53,105 nt of DNA from Gammaproteobacteria bacterium (GCA_023475025.1 JAMCWB010000003.1:1-53105), one strand, 5' to 3'. Positions 43,847-52,010 are shown, numbered from the stretch's first letter. The notes: generated from the sequence alone by a model not told the origin. Made by a program: numbers and translations.

Positions 43847-45307
43847 CTAAAGTACCAGTTCATCAAGATTGTCCGGAAACAGCTCGGCGCTCAACAGCAG
43901 GGCAGGCACCGTGGCATGCAGCTGCACACCGCCCTTGTCGGCAATGCTCACCTGCTCGGTATGCTCCAGCTGCGCCGCTTTCACCGCTTTCGCCACACGC
44001 ACATAGGCCACCAGTTCTTCCAGCCCTGCCTGCACCGGGTGCGCCTGCAGCAGGCCCGCAATAGTCAACGGGCCCTTGCTGCACAAGGTCACGTAGGACC
44101 TGTACGCCACCTCCCGGACCCTGACCGACTCCAGACTCTGCAATATCTGCGCGCTGGGTTCGCGTGCATTTGCCTGAACCTGCACGCCGCGGGTATCCAG
44201 TTTTTCAGCCGGGCTTTTCAGCCGCATGCTGGCCGGAGAAGCCAGCTCCAGCGGCCCGACCGGCAAATCCAGACTGGTTTCTGCCCGCAGGTCGCAACCC
44301 CCGTCACGCAGGGCAACCGCGACCTTTTCCAGTTTGGCCAGAAGCTGATCCACCGCACGATTCTCGTTCGCCGCACCGCTTTCGATATAAGCGCGCAGGC
44401 CCTCCTCGGTGCGGCGCCGGACCTGGAATACCCGCTCGCTTTCACGGCTCAATTCGCGCATCAATTGCGCCAGAAACTGATGCTGAGCGGGGGTCAGTTG
44501 CTGGGCGATGGGGCGACTGAGAATACTGCGCAACTGGTCGCTCAGTTCGGTATAGCGGTTCTGGTCACAGAGCAGTTGAAAGAAGCCTTCAAAGGCGCTG
44601 CCTGCATCTGTCGAGGCCAGAATCGCCTCGCGCTCCATCACCGACAACAGCACATCCCCGCGAGTCGTACCCCCTTCGATCAGCTGCACGCGCAGGTCCT
44701 TGTCCAGTTGGCGGATTTCATCCTCCACCCGTCGAAAGTCACCGGTCAGTACCGAGGCAAGCTGATAGATCTCACGGATGCGCTCGCGTTGCTGCTGCTC
44801 CCCCAGTTCCCTGACCACACCGGCCTTGAGCTCGTCAATCTCGCGCTGCAATTCGGCCTTGCGGTATTCCAGCAGGGTGACGCGCTCATCCACATTCGGG
44901 CTTATGGCCACGGCCAGGTCGCGCACGGCTTCCTGCACGATGCGCAGGTGTGACGCCGTGGTGCCGGTGGTGTGCTCATCCAGTGCGCGACAGAAACGCA
45001 ATGCCCGCTCGCAGGCATCGGTCTTGCTCAGCTTGTCGTCCAGCTCGCGCAGCCAGCCGGCACCGATCCACTGGTTCAGATAGGTGCCAGCCATGGTCTC
45101 GGTTTCCCAGATACCCAGCTCACGCAACCGCTCGATTTCCGCATCCAGCCGCACGCGGGCACGGCTGAACGGCACTTCGCCTTCGTCGGCAAATACATCG
45201 GCGATAAAGGCCAGAATGTAGGGGGCGTTGTCCGCCCGCAACAGTTTCCAAGCGGCACTGTCGGCATGGAGACGGCGGAAGGTGGCCTGCAAGCCCTGGA
45301 AGCTCAC
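43847..45307 (-). CDS. jetA: Wadjet protein JetA (DUF3375, MukF/kleisin-like)
   Basis: The 486-residue protein is the kleisin-like member of Wadjet. The N-terminal winged-helix region (SFQGLQATFRRLHADSAAWKLLRADNAPYILAFI) is the DUF3375 hallmark. A helical middle (about 140-330) is rich in Glu, Arg and Leu, as in a coiled linker. GTG at 45307 is the start: it shares one base with the AbiEii stop (TAGTG), and GGAG lies six to seven bases upstream inside the AbiEii frame. So jetA translation depends on the toxin gene being translated. Length is at the family norm. Confidence 0.92.
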   Translation of the reverse strand: MSFQGLQATFRRLHADSAAWKLLRADNAPYILAFIADVFADEGEVPFSRARVRLDAEIERLRELGIWETETMAGTYLNQWIGAGWLRELDDKLSKTDACERALRFCRALDEHTTGTTASHLRIVQEAVRDLAVAISPNVDERVTLLEYRKAELQREIDELKAGVVRELGEQQQRERIREIYQLASVLTGDFRRVEDEIRQLDKDLRVQLIEGGTTRGDVLLSVMEREAILASTDAGSAFEGFFQLLCDQNRYTELSDQLRSILSRPIAQQLTPAQHQFLAQLMRELSRESERVFQVRRRTEEGLRAYIESGAANENRAVDQLLAKLEKVAVALRDGGCDLRAETSLDLPVGPLELASPASMRLKSPAEKLDTRGVQVQANAREPSAQILQSLESVRVREVAYRSYVTLCSKGPLTIAGLLQAHPVQAGLEELVAYVRVAKAVKAAQLEHTEQVSIADKGGVQLHATVPALLLSAELFPDNLDELVL

Positions 45308-46260
45308 TATGTACTCCTTGTTGCGCTGTTATCGACGGTTCGCTCCAAAGCCTCATCAAGTCGTTGGCGATCCGCTGTGCGTTTCTCTCCAGAGCGCTGT
45401 CCCAAATTTTGCAATTTCCTCTGAACACCCGGTAGATCCAGCGCATGTGGCAAACCAATGAGCTCAAAATCCGGATTCTCGTCTTCCAAGGATTCCAGGA
45501 ATGCAATCGAAGGCGCATCAAGCCAGCCAGCCATTCGAGAAAGCAACTGCCTCCGGTTAACCAGCAGCTCTTCAACACTGGTCGGTTGTGCCGTCATGCC
45601 ATTGAAGTGCGACTCAAAGATAGCGCCAAACCCCTGCGGTTCAGCCGGATCCAACAGTTCCCAGGCCGGTTTGGGGCTACAACTGAGATAAACCAGGAAA
45701 GTGCGCCACAACTGTTCGTTGGCTCTATCGTCTTGCAGCATTGCCCCAAGGTCAAACAGGTCCCTCGGATGCTGCCGAGACAGCGCGGCAGCCATCTTCC
45801 CGGCGTAAAGATCGGCAAAATCCAGAACCTGGGCAGAAGCAAAGCCAAACGCGTCCTCCACCTGATGGCTGACGTGCATCTGCCGGACAGGGTGCACCGC
45901 ACCTCGCATCACCGGACTGGTCTCGATCTGCACCCGGGCTCGGCCACGGCTGGCAATCAACCGAGTAACGGTTCCGGTGCCTTGGGTTGCCGACGTTTGT
46001 ACCTGCAGGCGCAGGGGCACCGCCACAAGACGCTTGGCCAGCCGCTCAAATGCAGCCCCAATGTCCTGTAAACCTTGAGCATAACTGTCAACGGGTAGCC
46101 AGGTGAGGTCGATATCCACTGACAGGCGTGGCAAGTCATGCTCAAAGAGATTGATAGCCGTGCCGCCCTTGAGTGCGAAGTTTGGTTCACTGGCCAGCAG
46201 CGGCAGGATTTCCACCAAAAGCTGCACTCTGTCGGTGTAGCGCTTATCCCAGTTGCTCAT
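45307..46260 (-). CDS. abiEii: AbiEii-type nucleotidyltransferase toxin
   Basis: AbiEii is the toxin of the type IV AbiE system, a nucleotidyltransferase that in related systems blocks tRNA function. The 317-residue product has the NTase core FALKGGTAINLFEHDLPRLSVDIDLTW (GG then Asp-Ile-Asp, metal site), Lys in LYAGKMAAAL and the conserved HPRDLFDLG. All these active residues are kept. It overlaps the antitoxin by 17 bases, and its stop touches the jetA start. AbiE is normally a two-gene cassette; here it forms the head of a Wadjet operon. Confidence 0.92.
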   Translation of the reverse strand: MSNWDKRYTDRVQLLVEILPLLASEPNFALKGGTAINLFEHDLPRLSVDIDLTWLPVDSYAQGLQDIGAAFERLAKRLVAVPLRLQVQTSATQGTGTVTRLIASRGRARVQIETSPVMRGAVHPVRQMHVSHQVEDAFGFASAQVLDFADLYAGKMAAALSRQHPRDLFDLGAMLQDDRANEQLWRTFLVYLSCSPKPAWELLDPAEPQGFGAIFESHFNGMTAQPTSVEELLVNRRQLLSRMAGWLDAPSIAFLESLEDENPDFELIGLPHALDLPGVQRKLQNLGQRSGEKRTADRQRLDEALERTVDNSATRST

Positions 46261-47077
46261 CCAGGTCCACCGGCAAGGTTATCTGATAGGTAGGGTGCAA
46301 GCGACCACCCGGTATCAGGCCGCGCTTGCCGCGACCAAGGTTGACGCCTGCCAGTGAGATATGCGAAAGCCAGTCGTGAGCGTGCCGCTCCGCCAGCGCC
46401 AGAAAAATACGCTTGGCTTTGATGCTGGTGCAATGCTGTAGCAAATACTCGAGGCGTTTGGGACGCAAATTGGCCATGCCCTGCATGAGAGCATCTACTT
46501 CATAGATCAGAGCCGCATTCACCGGTGCACCGCACAGCTCCAGTAGCGCCCGCTCTGGTGTGGCAAAAACCAGCCCATCGACTGTACTTTCGTGAGAAAG
46601 TCGCTCAAGCCCGGCCTTTCTCAATGAACCCTCTGCTAGACCCACTGCGCCATTTTCGAAGAAAAGCTCGGCTGGAAACGCAAAAGGCCCCTTGCCGCAG
46701 TGAATGAAACGTTCGTCTAGCTGCAACTTGCTGACCCAGCCAGGGAGAGTGTCTGGACCGTATAGGGTTACAGTCGCAGCAGAGCCAAGTCGCAGGTAAT
46801 GTTCATGGCCATGCCAGGCCAGCGCAAAGCGTCCGCCAACATGCATCGCCAACCGCTCACCGTCTTGCAGCGCACGTACTACCGACGGCCATGACAGGTG
46901 GCCGCCAGCGCGCAAATACACGCCTCGGGCGGGTGAGGTCAGCCAACCGCTTGCCACGTAACGAGCAACCAGATTGCTGGCATAACCGTGCTGGCGCAGC
47001 CAGCGGCTGGTGACCAGGGTTGAATCCCCCAGGTTCGCCAACAAACGGTTTAGTTTTTTGGGATTTTGCTCACTCAT
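46244..47077 (-). CDS. abiEi: AbiEi-type antitoxin and autorepressor
   Basis: AbiEi counteracts AbiEii and represses the operon through an N-terminal winged helix. The 277-residue product starts at the ATG at 47077 (MSEQNPKKLNRLL). The helix-turn-helix spans about residues 18-60 (DSTLVTSRWLRQHGYASNLVARYVASGWL), and the AbiEi C-terminal part follows with GVYLRAG, ERLAMHVGGRFALAWHGHEHYL and ATPERALLELC. No Shine-Dalgarno site is visible. The ATG is at the centre of a perfect 12-bp inverted repeat, and a promoter 7 bases before it suggests leaderless mRNA. An in-frame TTG at 47113 is the first base of the -35 box, so it cannot be the start if that promoter is used. Confidence 0.9.
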   Translation of the reverse strand: MSEQNPKKLNRLLANLGDSTLVTSRWLRQHGYASNLVARYVASGWLTSPARGVYLRAGGHLSWPSVVRALQDGERLAMHVGGRFALAWHGHEHYLRLGSAATVTLYGPDTLPGWVSKLQLDERFIHCGKGPFAFPAELFFENGAVGLAEGSLRKAGLERLSHESTVDGLVFATPERALLELCGAPVNAALIYEVDALMQGMANLRPKRLEYLLQHCTSIKAKRIFLALAERHAHDWLSHISLAGVNLGRGKRGLIPGGRLHPTYQITLPVDLDEQLG

Positions 47078-47113
47078 AGTGAGCAAAATATCGCCATAAG
47101 GAAGTGATAGCAA
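47063..47113 (-). promoter_or_regulatory. abiE promoter with operator palindrome centred on the start codon
   Basis: On the minus strand TTGCTA (47113-47108), a 17-base spacer and TATTTT (47090-47085) form a good promoter. Seven bases later comes the abiEi ATG. ATTTTGCTCACT (47063-47074) and its exact complement (47078-47089) flank the three bases of the start codon, so the repeat covers the -10 box, the predicted start of transcription and codons 1-5. AbiEi binding here would block the promoter. Confidence 0.7.
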
Positions 47114-47330
47114 CCATGAATTTACCAGGCATCTTGATTGATCACTTTTAGTGACTAATTTTAAGAAAATACAAACCTCTATGCGCGCCCATGAAATGTC
47201 ACCTTACCGGTTCCTGAATGACATCGGACGCCATAAACCAGCACGAGCTGACTGGCCGTCCGAAGGTTGCATTGCCGTTTTGCAGTCATGCGGTTAGCCT
47301 TTGCCAGGTATCTGTCCGGGAGTTGCTAAC

Positions 47331-48008
47331 ATGCCAATCAAAGTCTGGGATTTGCCGTTACGCCTGTTTCACTGGTTGCTGGTGCTCTGTGTCATCGGCG
47401 CCATGGTCACCATCCAGTTCAAGGGGGAATGGATGGTCTGGCATGAGCGTTTTGGCCTGGCCATCATCGGCTTGCTCAGCTTCCGCCTGGCCTGGGGTGT
47501 ACTGGGCTCTACCCACTCTCGCTTTATCAACTTTTTCCCGACACCGGGCCGCTTGCTAGCTTATCTGCGCGGTCGCTGGCAGGGGCTGGGGCACAATCCG
47601 TTGGGTGCCCTGTCGGTGTTTGTCCTGATTGGCCTGTTCGGTTTTCAAGCGGTCAGTGGTCTGTTCAGCAACGATGACATTGCCTTCAGCGGGCCTTTGC
47701 GCAGCCTGGTCAGCAGCAGTGTGAGCAATGATATCAGCAGCCTGCACAGACGTGCCGAAGACCTGCTCTACATACTGGTCGCCCTGCATGTACTGGCAAT
47801 CATTATCTATCGTGTGCGTGGGACAAAACTGGTGGGGCCCATGCTGCATGGATACAAGCAGGTGCCGCCGGAACAGGCTGAGCCGGCGCGTGGTGGTGGC
47901 TGGGTAGCACTGCTGGTGTCGCTGGCTGTGGCCGGCCTGATGGTGTGGCTGGCCAGCGGGGTATGGATCGAGGTCCCGCCGCCGGCGCCGGCTACGCCGG
48001 CGTGGTAA
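47331..48008 (+). CDS. Membrane cytochrome b (cytochrome b561/hydrogenase b-type)
   Basis: The 225-residue protein has about five membrane spans, four of which fit the di-haem cytochrome b core. Likely haem ligands are His14 in LPLRLFHW, the His in VWHERFG, and the His in ILVALHVLAIIIYR. The LFHW motif at the N-terminus is typical for Ni-Fe hydrogenase b-type cytochromes and cytochrome b561. The ATG at 47331 is preferred; in-frame codons to 47301 give a poor leader. The Ala/Pro-rich tail (PPPAPATPAW) is unusual but short. It is convergent to cytochrome c' and could pass electrons to it or to another c-type cytochrome; the partner is inferred. Confidence 0.85.
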   Translation: MPIKVWDLPLRLFHWLLVLCVIGAMVTIQFKGEWMVWHERFGLAIIGLLSFRLAWGVLGSTHSRFINFFPTPGRLLAYLRGRWQGLGHNPLGALSVFVLIGLFGFQAVSGLFSNDDIAFSGPLRSLVSSSVSNDISSLHRRAEDLLYILVALHVLAIIIYRVRGTKLVGPMLHGYKQVPPEQAEPARGGGWVALLVSLAVAGLMVWLASGVWIEVPPPAPATPAW

Positions 48009-48054
48009 TAGCTGCTGATGTCTTGACCAAGTCAGTAACTGGCGGCACGGCCGT

Positions 48055-48292
48055 ATGGATTGCCGTAGCGGCGGAAGTTCGCCTGCAGATCATCGCAATG
48101 ACAGAGTGAAATGAGTGAACTCATGCGCTATTACCACCACAGTGTCATCGCGAAGCCGCAGGCTGTGGCGATCCAGGGTTGCTAACAGCAGGGCCGCATG
48201 GATTGCCACGTCGCTGCGCTCCTCGCAATGACGCAGAGAAGTGGGTGAGCTGATGCGCTACGACCACCTCAGCGTCATCGCGAAACCGTCAG
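48055..48292. repeat. Cluster of palindromic repeats between cytochrome b and cytochrome c' genes
   Basis: Three copies of the family at 19870-20089 lie here. They are 48055-48102 (TATGGATTGCCG to CGCAATGAC), 48144-48232 (GTCATCGCGAAGCC to CTCGCAATGAC) and a cut-off arm at 48274-48292 (GTCATCGCGAAACC). The spacer 48009-48303 is 295 bases long and contains no gene. A transcript reading through could form large hairpins. Confidence 0.75.
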
Positions 48293-48303
48293 CACATGCC
48301 TGA

Positions 48304-48771
48304 TCAGTCCTTGCGGTACTTGTCGTGGCAGGAGCTGCAGGCGCGGCCAACCTGAGCGAAGGCGGCACGTACATCGCTCTGCTCACCGTTTTGTGCTTGC
48401 TCGACCAGGTTGTTGCTGGCAGCAACCAGATCACGCGACAACTCGGCGACATCCGGGAAATTATCGAACAACGCTGGCTCGACACGGGTGGTCTGGTTAC
48501 CCACGTCCTGATCGGTACCCGGGCCGAACAGGGCACCCATACCGGACTGGGCAATGGCATTGATGGTGTTGGCGGCAGCGAGGATTTGCTGCTGGTCATA
48601 CTCGACCGCGCCATCGACCGCCATGGCCTTGATCTTGCCCATATTCCAGGCCATGAAGCTGTAACCAGCCTTACGGAATTTGATCTGGTCTTCCGGGGCC
48701 ACCTGGGCCTGGGCAGTGAGGCTGGCGCTGAGCACGGCGGCGCCGAGCAGGCTGGCAATCAGGGTTTTCAT
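48304..48771 (-). CDS. Cytochrome c' (class II c-type cytochrome)
   Basis: The 155-residue precursor has a signal peptide (MKTLIASLLGAAVLSASLTA, cut after AQA) and a four-helix cytochrome c' body. Its haem site is CSSCH at residues 145-149, near the C-terminus as in class II cytochromes, followed by DKYRKD. FRKAGYSFMAWNMGKIKAM is the helix carrying residues near the open haem face. Such proteins bind NO or CO and protect against nitrosative stress. GGAG precedes the ATG. It lies 42 bases after the DUF2892 gene, so it may be the last gene of the sulfur operon or have its own promoter. Confidence 0.92.
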   Translation of the reverse strand: MKTLIASLLGAAVLSASLTAQAQVAPEDQIKFRKAGYSFMAWNMGKIKAMAVDGAVEYDQQQILAAANTINAIAQSGMGALFGPGTDQDVGNQTTRVEPALFDNFPDVAELSRDLVAASNNLVEQAQNGEQSDVRAAFAQVGRACSSCHDKYRKD

Positions 48772-48813
48772 CACGAACTCCTTGTTGATCTGTTATTTCA
48801 ACGGCAAGCCGGG

Positions 48814-49008
48814 TCAGGATTTGAGCTTGCCGCAGGTATTGATGCCCAGCAGCGGGTAAGCGGGGCAGAAGCGAAACACGCCGGTAGCCAGAGGCAAGAT
48901 ACCAATATAACCCCACCAGCCAATAACGCCAGTCAGTGCCAGGGCAATCAGAATCAAGCCGACTACAATGCGCAACACACGATCAATACTACCGACATTA
49001 GGCGTCAT
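48814..49008 (-). CDS. Small DUF2892 membrane protein (YgaP C-terminal-like)
   Basis: The 64-residue protein has two membrane spans (about residues 11-26 and 28-45). It matches DUF2892: NVGSIDRVLRIVVGLILIALAL, GWWGYIGILPLATGVFRFCPAYPLLGINTC. Two Cys (48 and 58) lie after the second span, as in many proteins of the family. The same domain forms the membrane part of the rhodanese YgaP, and small DUF2892 proteins occur in sulfur operons. Its start overlaps SulP by ATGA. Role in sulfane-sulfur export is possible but unproven. Confidence 0.85.
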   Translation of the reverse strand: MTPNVGSIDRVLRIVVGLILIALALTGVIGWWGYIGILPLATGVFRFCPAYPLLGINTCGKLKS

Positions 49009-50756
49009 GCGGTTACCTCCTCATCATTGGCCATTGGTCTACTTATACTGGATAGGGTATTAAATGCAATCAATGTACTGGGGAAAACTTCATCTACCTG
49101 CTCCTCCAGCCAGTCGGTTTTTTCCAGCTGATCCATGACCGGGCCCTTGACTTCCGCCAGGTGCACGCGGATATCGCGCTCGAGCAGGCCTTCACTCAGC
49201 TCGCTGAGCATGTCCAGCCCGGTACTGTCGATATGGTTGACGGCTGAAAGAATCAGTAACAACTCACGGGTATCCGGGTAATCACTCAATGACCGCTGGA
49301 TTGCCTGCTCGATCGCCTTGGTATTGGCAAAGAAGATACTTTCATCGATGCGCAAGGCCAGCAGATGGGGCTCGGTTTCCACCAGATGGCGCTTGGTATT
49401 GCGGAAATAATCCGTGCCTGGCACCCGGCCGACAACCGCTACATGGGGGCGGCTGCCGCGCCACAGCTGCGCTGCAATAGACAGGGCAATGCCCAGCACG
49501 ATACCGGCTTCGACACCAAAAACGATGACACCCAGAGCCGTCACCAGCAGGGTCAGACCTTCCGCCCGGTCATAGCGCCAGGCCCGGCGCAAGCTGGCAA
49601 GGTCGATCAGCGGGGATACCGCAACCAGAATCACCACAGCCAGTACCACCAGAGGCAACTGGGAAAACAATGGCGCCAGCGTCACCAGAATCAGGGCAAT
49701 CAGGACAGCGGCAACAACCCCGGCCAACGGCGTCTGCGCTCCTGCCTCGTCATTCACCACCGAGCGGGAAAAGCCGCCACAGACAGCAAAACCACCGCTC
49801 AGGCCGGCGCCGATATTGGCCGCACCCATACCCAGCAACTCGCGGTTGGCATCAATACTCTGGCGTTTACGCCGCGCCAGCGACTGGGCGATGGACACGC
49901 TTTCGACAAAACCCACCAGACTGATCAACAGAGCCGGCAACAGCAGGCTGTATAAAGTGCCCACGCCCGGCGTGGACCAGACCAGTGCCGGCAACCCGGC
50001 CGGCAGCTCGCCAACCACAGGCACACCGGCTGCCTGCAACTCCCAGAACCGGGTCACCAGAATGCCCGCCACCACCACCAGAATCGGTGACAGACGGGCC
50101 AGAATGCGCGCCAGCGGCATGGACAGACCCAGATGATTGAGGTGCCGGGCCAGCAATGAGCGGGCATAGAGCAGCCAGACCAGCGCCACCAGCCCCATAC
50201 CCAGAATCAGACTGTTGATCGCCTGCCAGCCTGACAACAGCGCCTCCGGGCTGCTTGGCAGCTCCGGCAAGCCGAGCAAGTGCGGAACCTGGCTGAGCAC
50301 AATGAGCACTGCGGCACCACTGATAAAGCCACTGATCACCGGGTGACTGAGAAAATTGGCGAGAAACCCCAGCCGCAACAGGCCAAAGATAAACAGCAGC
50401 AACCCGGACAATAGTGCCAGCCAGATGGCCAGTTGCAGGTACTCGGCCGAACCAACAGTTGCCATGGGCGCCAGCAGGGCGGCGGTCATCAGCGCGGTTA
50501 CCGCCACCGGACCCACCGACAACGACATACTGCTGCCGAACAGCGCATAGGCAATCAAGGGCAATATACTGGCGTACAAGCCCACCTGCACCGGCAAGCC
50601 AGCCAGCATGGCATAGGCCATGCTCTGCGGAATGATCATTACGCTGACCACCAGACCGGCAGTCAGGTCGCCCGCCAGCCAGGCCCGCCGATAGTTGCGC
50701 AACCAGGCCAGATAGCCAGTGCCACCCGGTGGCTGCAGGCGTGATTGCAGATCCAT
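49005..50756 (-). CDS. SulP-family anion transporter with STAS domain
   Basis: This 583-residue SLC26/SulP-type protein probably moves sulfate, bicarbonate or another anion. The membrane part (about 20-420) has SulP_signature-like ITAGLVVSVMIIPQSMAYAMLAGLPVQVGLYASILPLIAYALFGSS near the start, and a C-terminal STAS domain (about 440-560) with HIDSTGLDMLSEL. The start shares a base with the upstream stop (TGATG). It is fourth of an operon with ArsR and YeeE halves, so a sulfur-related substrate is likely. It overlaps the DUF2892 gene. No fused carbonic anhydrase domain is present. Confidence 0.92.
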   Translation of the reverse strand: MDLQSRLQPPGGTGYLAWLRNYRRAWLAGDLTAGLVVSVMIIPQSMAYAMLAGLPVQVGLYASILPLIAYALFGSSMSLSVGPVAVTALMTAALLAPMATVGSAEYLQLAIWLALLSGLLLFIFGLLRLGFLANFLSHPVISGFISGAAVLIVLSQVPHLLGLPELPSSPEALLSGWQAINSLILGMGLVALVWLLYARSLLARHLNHLGLSMPLARILARLSPILVVVAGILVTRFWELQAAGVPVVGELPAGLPALVWSTPGVGTLYSLLLPALLISLVGFVESVSIAQSLARRKRQSIDANRELLGMGAANIGAGLSGGFAVCGGFSRSVVNDEAGAQTPLAGVVAAVLIALILVTLAPLFSQLPLVVLAVVILVAVSPLIDLASLRRAWRYDRAEGLTLLVTALGVIVFGVEAGIVLGIALSIAAQLWRGSRPHVAVVGRVPGTDYFRNTKRHLVETEPHLLALRIDESIFFANTKAIEQAIQRSLSDYPDTRELLLILSAVNHIDSTGLDMLSELSEGLLERDIRVHLAEVKGPVMDQLEKTDWLEEQVDEVFPSTLIAFNTLSSISRPMANDEEVTA

Positions 50757-51181
50757 CAGGCGGCTGCCTGTGTACGGCGGTTGTAGACTTCAAAGGCCGC
50801 CATACCGGCCAGCATGGCCAGCACAAAGATAACTGCGCCCGGCATGGCCGCACCCAGGGCAACCACTGCCGGGCCCGGGCAGAACCCGGCCAGGCCCCAG
50901 CCGGCACCAAACAACAGACTACCGCTGACCAGACGACGATCAATCTGGCGATTGGTGGGAATCTGCATCGGCCCACCGGCGACACAGGTCTGCTGCCGCA
51001 TGGCCCACTGCATGGGGATAAAAGCAGCCGCAATGGCACCGCCTATGACAAAGGCCAGTGAAGGATCCCACAGGCCAAAGAGATCCAGAAAACCCAGCAC
51101 CTTGGCCGGATTGGCCATGCCGGCAATGATCAGGCCGAGGCCAAAAATCAGTCCACTCAGAAAAGCGATCAGACGACGCAT
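50756..51181 (-). CDS. YeeE/YedE-type sulfur transporter half (DUF6691)
   Basis: The 141-residue membrane protein is the second half of a split YeeE/YedE (PmpAB-type) transporter. It has about four spans and the family motif GWGLAGFCPGPAVVALG, with a Cys in the conserved pore position, as well as LSGLIFGLGLIIAGMANPAKVLGFLDL. A second Cys is in QQTCVAGGPMQ. In full-length YeeE, Cys residues on the pore relay thiosulfate or sulfane sulfur. It lies three bases after the other half and overlaps the sulP start by one base. Transport of thiosulfate or sulfur compounds is inferred. Confidence 0.9.
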   Translation of the reverse strand: MRRLIAFLSGLIFGLGLIIAGMANPAKVLGFLDLFGLWDPSLAFVIGGAIAAAFIPMQWAMRQQTCVAGGPMQIPTNRQIDRRLVSGSLLFGAGWGLAGFCPGPAVVALGAAMPGAVIFVLAMLAGMAAFEVYNRRTQAAA

Positions 51182-51184
51182 ACT

Positions 51185-51619
51185 TCAGGCCCCCAACAGA
51201 TGACGAACACTATAGACCATGGCAAAACCACTGCCCATGAAACTCAGGGTTGCCACCAACCCGCGCGGCGACAGCCGTGACAGGCCGCAGACCCCGTGAC
51301 CACTGGTACAGCCAGACCCCAAGCGGGCCCCGAAACCAACCAACAGACCGGCCAGCACCAGTGCAACCGGACCGGCCTCGATCACCACCGTTGGCCGGGC
51401 ATGTACCAGCCAGTAGAGCAAGGGTGCCAGCAGCATACCCAGCACAAACAGCAGGTTCTCGCCCTTACCCTGCCAGGGCCGGTTAAGCAGGCTGCCGACG
51501 ATCCCGCTGATACCGGCAATGCGGCCGTTCATCACCACCAGCAACGCAGCCGACAGGCCGATCATGATGCCGCCCAGCAAGGCGCTCCACGGCGTAAAAT
51601 TCGCCCAATCAATGGTCAT
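51185..51619 (-). CDS. YeeE/YedE-type sulfur transporter half
   Basis: The 144-residue protein is the partner half, with about four spans. GFGARLGSGCTSGHGVCGLSRLSPRG holds the two conserved Cys of the YeeE pore, and LLVVMNGRIAGISGIVGSLL is the matching first-half motif. It overlaps the repressor gene by ATGA, so it is coupled to it. Such split pairs are found as pmpA/pmpB in enterobacteria and next to bigR and a persulfide dioxygenase gene in Xylella, which supports sulfide detoxification. Confidence 0.9.
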   Translation of the reverse strand: MTIDWANFTPWSALLGGIMIGLSAALLVVMNGRIAGISGIVGSLLNRPWQGKGENLLFVLGMLLAPLLYWLVHARPTVVIEAGPVALVLAGLLVGFGARLGSGCTSGHGVCGLSRLSPRGLVATLSFMGSGFAMVYSVRHLLGA

Positions 51620-51957
51620 ACGGACTCCTCGTTACAGAATAGTTGATACAGGGTTTGCAGGATGGCCAGGGCCTCCGGGCTATCGATGCGGTAGAAAATC
51701 TGTTTGCCTTCACGCCGTGTGGCGACCAGCCCCTCGCGGCGCAGCACGCCCAGTTGCTGGGACAGGGTCGGTTGCTGAATGCCCAGCGACTGCTCCAGCT
51801 CACTAACGTTGCGCTCACCACTGACCAGCTGGCACAGCAACAACAAGCGATCCTGGTTGGCCAGGGTTTTCAGTAGCGCCTGGGCCTGGCCAGCGGAAGC
51901 GCGCAGCGCGGCAACATCAAGTTCATCAGTGGAAGCCGGGATAGCCTGAGCCGTCAT
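51616..51957 (-). CDS. bigR: ArsR-family persulfide-sensing repressor (BigR/SqrR-like)
   Basis: The 113-residue protein is a winged-helix ArsR repressor. The DNA-binding part is NVSELEQSLGIQQPTLSQQLGVLRREGLVATRREGKQIFYRI. Two Cys, Cys42 (LLLCQLV) and Cys108 (QLFCNE), are at the same positions as the redox pair in Xylella BigR and nearly those in Rhodobacter SqrR. They form a tetrasulfide or disulfide with reactive sulfur to release DNA. No metal-site Cys-x-Cys of ArsR or CzrA is seen. ATG at 51957 with GGAG upstream is chosen; codons to 51969 are open. It heads the sulfur operon and likely represses it and the divergent small gene. Confidence 0.9.
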   Translation of the reverse strand: MTAQAIPASTDELDVAALRASAGQAQALLKTLANQDRLLLLCQLVSGERNVSELEQSLGIQQPTLSQQLGVLRREGLVATRREGKQIFYRIDSPEALAILQTLYQLFCNEESV

Positions 51958-51986
51958 GGCAGACTCCATACAGGGATTGTTGACTT

Positions 51987-52010
51987 ACAATATACAAATA
52001 AATATATTGT
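51987..52010. promoter_or_regulatory. Operator candidate ACAATATA-N8-TATATTGT
   Basis: The two 8-base arms (51987-51994 and 52003-52010) are exact reverse complements around an AT-only-but-one 8-base centre. They lie in the 80-base divergent spacer between the bigR-like repressor and a small ORF. An ArsR dimer would fit this spacing. It would cover promoter elements of both genes. Confidence 0.75.

Noticed and set aside
43673-44953. Plus-strand open frame of 426 codons inside the Wadjet island
   Set aside because: It is antisense to jetA and the jetB start and has no domain-like pattern or ribosome site.
38207-47330. Search for tRNA genes or attachment-site repeats at the ends of the defence island
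   Set aside because: No tRNA, integrase or matching direct repeats were seen at either end, so an integrative-element origin is not supported by this window.
49867-51039. Minus-strand 390-codon frame overlapping SulP
   Set aside because: It is an alternative frame of the SulP and YeeE-half genes, which are supported by clear family motifs.
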